Source: Sanderia malayensis
Lineage: Eukaryota; Cnidaria; Scyphozoa; Semaeostomeae; Pelagiidae
DNA length: 64,000 nucleotides
Reading direction: 5' to 3'
Assembly (NCBI GenBank): GCA_013076295.1
Contig: RQOL01000253.1
Location: 124,001-188,000, forward strand
Shown here: positions 56,908 through 64,000 of the stretch, piece after piece
Layout: the number at the start of each line of letters is the position of its first letter
Position numbering within the stretch: the first letter of the stretch is position 1
The notes under the pieces: model-generated
What the model saw: the letters and a program-made list of their open reading frames with translations, nothing else
Told to the model about the DNA's origin: nothing
Database searches by the model: none
Program-made: the position numbers and the translations under genes

Positions 56908-59900
56908 ACATTGTTTTTTATCATCATTTGGTCTTTATTATCTGGAGAATAGTTGCTGCTGAACATTGTTTTTTATCGTCATTGCGTCGTTATTAGCTGG
57001 AGATGAGTTGGTGATGAACATTGTCTTTTATCGTCTTTGGGTCTTTGTTACTGTAGGAGAGTTGCTGCTAAACATTGTCTTTTATCATGTTTCCGTCTTT
57101 ATTACTGGAGAGGAGTTGGTGCTAAACATTGTCTTTTATCGTCATTGGGTCCTTATTACTGGAGAAGACTGGCTGCTGAACATTGTCTATTATCATCATT
57201 GCGTCTTTATCAACTGGAGAATAGTTGCTGCTGAACATTGTTTTTTATAATCATTGCGTCGTTATTAACTGGAGAAGAGTTGCTGCTGAACATTGTCTTT
57301 TATCGTCATTGGTCCTTATTACTGGAGAAAAGCTGCTGCTGAACATTGTCTTTCATCATTCTTGGGTCTTTATTATGGGGAGAAAAGTTGCTGCTGAACA
57401 TTGTTTTTTATCATCATTGCGTCTTTGTTACCTGGAGAAGAGTTGCTCCGGAACATTGTTTTTTTTCGTCATTGCGTCGTTATTAACTGGAGAAGAGTTG
57501 CTGCTAAACATTGTCTTTTAACGTCATTGGGTCTTTATTACTGGAGAAAAGCTGCTGCTGAACATTGTCTTTCATCATTCTTGGGTCTTTATTATGGGGA
57601 GAAAAGCTGCTGCTGAACATTGTTTTTTATCATCATTGCGTCTTTATTACCTGGAGAAGAGTTGCTGTTGAACATTGTTTTTTATCGTCATTGCGTCGTT
57701 ATTAGCTGGAGATCAGTTGCTGCTGAACATTGTCTTTTATCGTCATTCGGTCTTTTTCACTGGTGAAGAGTTGCTGCTCAATATTGTGTTCTATCGTCAT
57801 TGGGTCTTTATTAACTGGAAGGAGTTGCTGTTGAACATTGTCTTCTATCATAATTGCGTCTTAGTTAACTGGAGAAGACGTGCTCCTGAACATTGTTCTT
57901 TATCATCATTGGGTTTTTACTACTGAAGAAAAGCTGCTGCTGAACATTGTCTTGTAGCATCATTGCGTTTTTGTTAACTGGAGAGGAGTTGCTGTTGAAC
58001 ATTGTCTTTTATCGTCTTTGGGTCTTTGTTACTGGAGGAGAGTTGCTGCTAAACATTGTCTTTTATCATGTTTCTGTCTTTATTACTGGAAAAGAGTTGG
58101 TGCTGAACATTGTCTTTTATCGTCATTGGGTCCTTATTACTGGAGAAGACTTGCTGCTGAACCTTGTTCTTCATCATCATTGGGTCTTTATTAACTTGGG
58201 AAGAGTTGCGCTACTGAAAATTGTTTTTTAGCGTCATTGAGTCTTTATTACTGGAGAATAGTTACTGCTCAACATTGTCTTTGATCGTCATTGGGTCTTT
58301 ATTACTGGAGAAAAGTTCCTGCTGAACATTGTCTTTTTTCATCATTGGGTCTTTGCTACTGAAGAAGAGTTGCTGCTGAACATTGTCCTTGATCATCATT
58401 GGGTCTTTTTTAACTGGAGAAGAGTTGCTGCTGAACATTGTCTTTTATCGTCTTTGGGTCTTTATTAACTGGTGAAGAGTTGCTGCTCAATATTGTGTTC
58501 TATCACAATTGCGTCTTGATTAACTGGAGAAGAGGTGCTCCTGAACATTTTTCCTTATCATCATTGCGTCTTTATTATCTGGAGAATAGTTGCTGCTGAA
58601 CATTGTTTTTTATCGTCATTGCGTCGTTATTAGCCGGAGATGAGTTGCTGCTGAAAATTGTCTTTTATCGTCATTGGGTCTTCTTTACTGGCGAAGAGTT
58701 GCTGCTCAATATTGTGTTCTATCGTCATTGGGTCATTATTAACTCGAAGGAGTTGCTGTTGAACATTGTCTTCTATCATAATTGTGTCTTGATTCACTGG
58801 AGAAGAGGTGCTCCTGAACATTGTTCTTTATTATCATTGGGTCTTTACTACTGAAGGATAGTTGTTGCTGAACATTGTCCTTTGTCATCATTGCGTCTTT
58901 ATTAACTGGAGAGGAGTTGCTGCTGAACATTGTTTTTTATCGTCTTTGGGTCTTTATTAACTGGAGAGGAGTTGCTGTTGAACATTGTCTTCTATCATAA
59001 TTGCGTCTTGATTAACTGGAGAAGAGGTGCTCCTGAACATTGTTCTTTATCATCATTGGGTCTTTACTACTGAAGAAGAGTTGCTGCTGAACATTGTCTT
59101 TTATCATCATTGCGTCTTTATTAACTGGAGAGGAGTTGCTGCTGAACATTGTTTTTTATCGTCTTTGGGTCTTTATTACTGGAGAGGAGTTGCTGTTGAA
59201 CATTGTCCTCTATCATTATTGCGTCTTGATCAACTGGAGAAGAGGTGCTCCTGAACATTGTTCTTTATCATCATTGCGTCTTAATTAACTGGAGAAGAGT
59301 TGCTGCTGAACATTGTTTTTTATCGTCATTGCGTCGTTTTCAGCTGGAGATGAGTTGCTGCTGAACATTGTCTTTGATCGTCATTCGGCCTTTTTTACTT
59401 GTGAAGAGTTGCTGCTCAATATTGTGTTCTATCGTCATTGGGTCTTTATTAACTGGAAGGAGTTGCTGTTGAACATTGTCTTTTATCATAATTGCGTCTT
59501 GATTAACTGGAGAAGAGGTGCTCCTGAACATTGTTCTTTATCATTATTGGGTTTTTACTACTGAAAAAGAGTTGCTGCTAAACATTGTCTTGTAGCATCA
59601 TTGCGTCTTTAATAACTGGAAAGGAGTTGCTGTTGAACATTGTCTTTTATCGTCTTTGGGTCTTTGTTACTGGAGAAGAGTTGCTGCTGAACATTGTCTC
59701 TTATCATCATTGCGTCGTTACTATCTGGAGAGGAGTTGCTGCTGAACATTGTCTTTTATCATCATTGCCTCTTTATTAACTAAAAGAGAGTCGCTGCTGA
59801 ACCTTGTTTTTCATCATCATTGGGTAATTATTAACTGGAGAGGAGTTGCTCCTGAACATTGTTCTTTATCATCATTGCGTTTTTTCTACTGAAGAAGAGT

Positions 59901-60117
59901 TGCTGCTGAACATTGTCTTGTATCATCATTGCGTCTTTATTAACTGGAGAGGAGTTGCTGTTGAACATTGTCTTTTATCATGTTTCCGTCTTTATTACTG
60001 GAGAGGAGTTGGTGCTGAACATTGTCTTTTATCGTCATTGGGTCCTTATTACTGGAGGAGACTGGCTGCTGAACATTGTCTATTATCATCATTGCGTCTT
60101 TATCAACTGGAAAATAG

Positions 60118-60453
60118 TTGCTGCTGAACATTGTTTTTTATAATCATTGCGTCGTTATTAACTGGAGAAGAGTTCCTGCTGAACATTGTCTTTTATCGTC
60201 ATTGGTCCTTATTACTGGAGAAGAGTTGCTGCTGAACATTGTTTTTTGTCGTCATTGGGTTTTCATTACTGGAGAAGAGTTGGTGCTGAACATTACCTTT
60301 TATCGATATTGCGTCGTTATTAACTCGAGAATAGTTACTGCTGAACATTGTCTTTTATCGTCATTGGGTCCTTATTACCGAAGAAGCGTTGATGCAGAAC
60401 ATTGTCTTTTATCTTCATTGGGTCTTTATGAACTGGAGAAGAGTTGCTCCTGA
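60118..60453. repeat. Six-unit higher-order repeat, copy B
   Basis: Same order of units as copy A, with a few private differences (GAGTTCCTGC near 60170, CATTACC near 60292). Confidence 0.85.
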
Positions 60454-61470
60454 ACATTGTTCTTTATCATCATTTGGTCTTTATTATCTGGAGAATAGTT
60501 GCTGCTGAACATTGTCTTTTATCATCATTGCCTCTTTATTAAGTAAAAAAGAGTCGCTGCTGAACCCTGTTTTTCATCATCATTGGGTAATTATTAACTG
60601 GAGAGGAGTTGCTCCTGAACATTGTTCTTTATCATCATTGCGTTTTTTCTACTGAAGAAGAGTTGCTGCTGAACATTGTCTTGTATCATCATTGCGTCTT
60701 TATTAACTGGAGAGGAGTTGCTGTTGAACATTGTCTTTTATCGTCTTTGGGTCTTTGTTACTGGAGGAGAATTGCTGCTAAACATTGTCTTTTATCATGT
60801 TTCCGTCTTTATTACTGGAGAGGAGTTGGTGCTGAACATTGTCTTTTATCGTCATTGGGTCCTTATTGCTGGAGAAGACTGGCTGCTGAACATTGTCTAT
60901 TATCATCATTGCGTCTTTATCAACTGGAGAATAGTTGCTCCTGAACATTTTTCCTTATCATCATTGCGTCTTTATTATCTGGCGAATAGTTGCTGCTGAA
61001 CATTGTTTTTTTATCGTCATTGCGTCCTTATTAGCTGGAGAAGAGTTGGTGCTGAACATTGTCTTTTATCGTCATTGGGTCTTTATTACTGGAGAAGAGT
61101 TGCTGCTGAACATTGTCTCTTATCATCATTGCGTCGTTACTATCTGGAGAGGAGTTGCTGCTGAACATTGTCTTTTATCATCATTGCCTCTTTATTAACT
61201 AAAAAAGAGTCGCTGCTGAACCTTGTTTTTCATCATCATTGGGTAATTATTAACTGGAGAGGAGTTGCTCCTGAACATTGTTCTTTATCATCATTGCGTT
61301 TTTTCTACTCAAGAAGAGTTGCCGCTGAACATTGTCTTGTATCATCATTGCGTCTTTATTAACTAGAGAGGAGTTGCTGTTGAACATTGTCTTTTATCGT
61401 CTTTGGGTCTTTGTTACTGGAGGAGAGTTGCTGCTAAACATTGTCTTTTATCATGTTTCCGTCTTTATTA

Positions 61471-62288
61471 AGGCCGGATTACACTATCATCTTTAGGTAA
61501 TTGTTGCTTCACTTTTTTCCGTGATCACTGACAACACGAGAAAATGATAGTGTAACTGCACCTTCAAGTTACTTGTTGCTGCTTGTTTTTGGGGATTATG
61601 CAGTAGGTGTTAATTCATCTTTCTGAAATTTCTTTTGATCGTCGTTCAAATTGTTCCTTCAGAATTTTAATCTCTTCAAACGCACCGACAGGTTTCGTGA
61701 CAATTTTCTTGATGTACATGGGTATTTTAATACTGAGCTCACTTGCTGTTGTGTGTTTGTGTTTTCTTATTCTTACATCATATTAGTATAGTAAAACTGC
61801 GATCAAGCGTGAATTTGTATGAAAATTCTGAGGAATACATTTTAAAACAATTTCACGAGTTCTTGCAAAGCAGGCAGATTGCTGAAGAAGGCGAAGAGGT
61901 CGTAGAAATCGAAGTAGTCGAAGACCACAGACAAGTAGAATAGCTGCAGGCAGCAGCAGCGCTTTTTCGTTCTTTTTCGTTGTTGTTCCATTTTAATACT
62001 AAAATCATGCGCGCTCAAATCTTGAATTCAAACTTATTCATGTACATCAAGAAAATTGTCACGAAATCTGTCGGTGCGTTTGAAGAGATTAAAATTCTGA
62101 AGGAACAATTTGAACGACGATCAAAAGAAATTTCAGAAAGATGAATTAACACCTACTGCATAATCCCCCAAAACAAGCAGCAACAAGGAACTTGAAGGTG
62201 CAGTTACACTATCATTTTCTCGTGTTGCCCGTGATCACGGAAAAAATTGAAGCAACAATTACCTAAAGATGATAGTGTAATCCGGCCT
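61471..62288. mobile_element. PIF/Harbinger-like MITE with 250-bp TIRs, TSD TTA
   Basis: An 818-bp insert in the minisatellite. Arms 61471-61720 and 62039-62288 are near-perfect inverted copies starting AGGCCGGATTACACTATC. TTA flanks it at 61468-61470 and 62289-62291, and removing it restores an ordinary unit. A three-base TTA/TWA target is typical of PIF/Harbinger elements. No transposase is present. Each arm can encode a 34-residue peptide, MYIKKIVTKSVGAFEEIKIL onward (plus strand 62040-62144, minus strand in the left arm), and the centre holds an acidic frame at 61743-61943. Whether either is real is unknown. Confidence 0.85.
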
Positions 62289-62411
62289 TTACTGGAGAGG
62301 AGTTGGTGCTGAACATTGTCTTTTATCGTCATTGGGTTCTTATTACTGGAGTAGACTGGCTGCTGAACATTGTCTATTATCATCATTGCGTCTTTATCAA
62401 CTGGAGAATAG

Positions 62412-62747
62412 TTGCTGCTGAACATTGTTTTTTATAATCATTGCGTCGTTATTAACTGGAGAAGAGTTGCTGCTGAACATTGTCTTTTATCGTCATTGGT
62501 CCTTATTACTGGAGAAGAGTTGCTGCTGAACATTGTTTTTTGTCGTCATTGGGTTTTCATTACTGGAGAAGAGTTGGTGCTGAACATTGCCTTTTATCGC
62601 TATTGCGTCGTTATTAACTCGAGAATAGTTACTGCTGAACATTGTCTTTTATCGTCATTGGGTCCTTATTACCGAAGAAGCGTTGATGCAGAACATTGTC
62701 TTTTATCTTCATTGGGTCTTTATGAACTGGAGAAGAGTTGCTCCTGA
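62412..62747. repeat. Six-unit higher-order repeat, copy C
   Basis: Almost identical to copy A over the block, just right of the MITE. Confidence 0.85.
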
Positions 62748-63224
62748 ACATTGTTCTTTATCATCATTTGGTCTTTATTATCTGGAGAATAGTTGCTGCT
62801 GAACATTGTTTTTTATCGTCATTGCGTCGTTATTAGCTGGAGATGAGTTGCTGATGAACATTGCCTTTTACCGTCATTGGGTCTTTTTCAGTTGTGAAGA
62901 GTTGCTGCTCAATATTGTGTTCTATCGTCATTTGGTCTTTATTAACTGGAAGGAGTTGCTGTTGAACATTGTCTTCTATCATAATTGCGTCTTGATTAAC
63001 TGGAGAAGAGGTGCTCCTGAACATTGTTCTTTATCATCCTTGCGTTTTTACTACTGAAGAAGAGTTGCTGCTGAACATTGTCTTGTAGCATCATTGCGTC
63101 TTTATTAACTGGAGAAGAGTTGCTGTTGAACATTGTCTTTTATCGTTTTTGGGTCTTTGCTACTGGAGGAGAGTTGCTGCTAAACATTGTCTTTTATCAT
63201 GTTTCCGTCTTTATTACTCGAGAA

Positions 63225-63292
63225 TAATAAAAATAATAATAAAATACATTTATAGGGCGCAAATTCAACAAACGTTTTCAAATGCGCCTAAG
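63225..63292. mobile_element. Short SINE-tail-like insert in the array
   Basis: About 68 bp interrupts a unit: an AATAATAAAAATAATAATAAAA stretch followed by TTTATAGGGCGCAAATTC and CAAATGCGCCTAAGAG. An A-rich simple repeat beside a GCGC-containing end resembles a short retroposon fragment. The family is not identified. Confidence 0.45.
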
Positions 63293-64000
63293 AGTTGGTG
63301 CTGAACATTGTCTTTTATCGTCATTCGGTCCTTATTACTGGAGAAGACTGGCTGCTGAACATTGTCTATTATCATTATTGCGTCTTTATTAACTGGAGAA
63401 TAGTTGCTGCTGAACATTGTTTTTTATAATCATTGGGTCTTTATGAACTGGAGAAGAGTTGCTCCTGAACATTGTTCTTTATCATCATTGGGTCTTTATT
63501 ATCTGGAGAATAGTTGCTGCTGAACGTTGTTTTTTATCATCATTGCGTCTTTACTACTGAAGAAGAGTTGCTGATGAACATTGCCTTTTACCGTCATTGG
63601 GTCTTTATTAACTGGAGAGGAGTTGCTGCTGAACATTGTCTTTTATCGTCTATGGGTCTTTATTAACTTGTGAAGAGTTGCTGCTCAATATTGTGTTCTA
63701 TCATAATTGCGTCATGATTAACTGGAGAAGAGGTGGTCCTGAACATTGTTCTTTATCATCATTGCTTCTTTACTACTGAAGAAGAGTTGCTGCTGAACAT
63801 TGTCTTTTATCATCATTGCGTCTTTATTAACTGGAGAGGAGTTGCTGCTGAACATTATCTTTTATCGTCTTTCGGTCTTTATTAACTGGTGAAGAGTTGC
63901 TGCTCAATATTGTGTTCTATCATAATTGCGTCTTGATTAACTGGAGATGAGGTGCTCCTGAACATTTTTCCTTATCATCATTGCGTCTTTATTATCTGGC

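Larger units (their letters stand above)
51762..64000. repeat. Large ~55-bp minisatellite array with higher-order repeats
   Basis: Over 12 kb of tandem units to the window end, interrupted at 61471-62288 and near 63225. A typical unit runs GAGTTGCTGCTGAACATTGT, TTTTATCGTCATTGGGTC, TTTATTAACTGGAGAA. Unit lengths alternate between about 54 and 57 bp. The many 60-120 residue frames inside (LLNIVFYRHWVFITGEE and relatives) are a by-product of units whose length is often a multiple of three. They start and stop at random on both strands and are not genes. Variant units recur in fixed order, showing higher-order structure. Confidence 0.95.

Noticed and set aside
51807..63057. Dozens of 60-147 residue frames with LLNIVFYRHWVF-type repeats
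   Set aside because: They are translations of a ~55-bp tandem repeat on both strands. They begin and end at unit-length variants and show no conserved start or domain.
51762..64000. CRISPR-like array
   Set aside because: Units are contiguous variants of one sequence without unique spacers, and the context is an animal genome with retrotransposons.
1..64000. A novel multi-gene defence or metabolic system
   Set aside because: All recognisable genes are transposon genes and are broken. No conserved intact gene cluster is present on either strand.

Overview
This window looks like nuclear DNA of an invertebrate animal. It is AT-rich, and apart from a few weak host-exon candidates it is almost entirely transposable elements. 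The families seen are a CR1/L2-type LINE with a PHD-finger ORF1, a CsRn1-like Ty3/gypsy element, other gypsy fragments, a copia element, a BEL/Pao element, an ISL2EU-like THAP/DDE transposon and long-TIR MITEs. This mixture fits cnidarians, sponges or lophotrochozoans, but the sequence does not settle the species. Every transposon gene I could read carries stops, frameshifts, deletions or insertions.

Two runs of exactly 100 N (5662-5761 and 30612-30711) are assembly gaps, and both are bracketed by near-identical sequence. Positions 4225-5661 match 5762-7196, and 14675-30611 match 30712-46652. In each pair one copy ends exactly at the gap and the other starts exactly after it. The simplest reading is overlapping contig ends or allelic haplotigs that were not merged, so about 17 kb is counted twice and the real locus is near 46 kb.

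Layout: 1-4.2 kb holds a 50-bp tandem repeat, a degraded gypsy pol (968-2815) and a foldback or MITE-like element (3297-4133). A minus-strand LINE runs from about 15.7 kb back to 5.96 kb (its tail is repeated at 4.4-4.7 kb). A CsRn1-like gypsy (6228-12030, target duplication ACCT) and a solo LTR (12511-13006, target duplication GACAT) are inserted in its ORF2. The gypsy integrase is itself split by another solo LTR (10111-10776, target duplication GTGT). From 15.9 to 20.9 kb (repeated at 32.0-37.0 kb) there are one or two possible host exons and a gypsy gag-protease fragment. From 21.1 to 27.6 kb (repeated at 37.1-43.6 kb) a copia element sits inside another gypsy pol.

From 27.6 kb (43.65 kb in copy 2) a minisatellite with a period of about 55 bp begins. 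After about 440 bp an ISL2EU-like DNA transposon (44099-51761 in copy 2) interrupts it. That transposon has matching terminal inverted repeats, a broken THAP plus DDE transposase on the plus strand and a convergent SWIM-finger gene on the minus strand. A BEL/Pao element (45032-50227, target duplication ATTT) is inserted inside the transposase. The minisatellite then resumes at 51762 and runs to the window end with visible higher-order repeats. It is broken by a PIF/Harbinger-like MITE (61471-62288, target duplication TTA) and a short unrelated insert near 63225.

The elements do not cooperate as a pathway; they form a layered record of insertions. I found no new functional system. The most informative points are the false duplications, the transposon nested in the minisatellite with its second gene, and the higher-order array.
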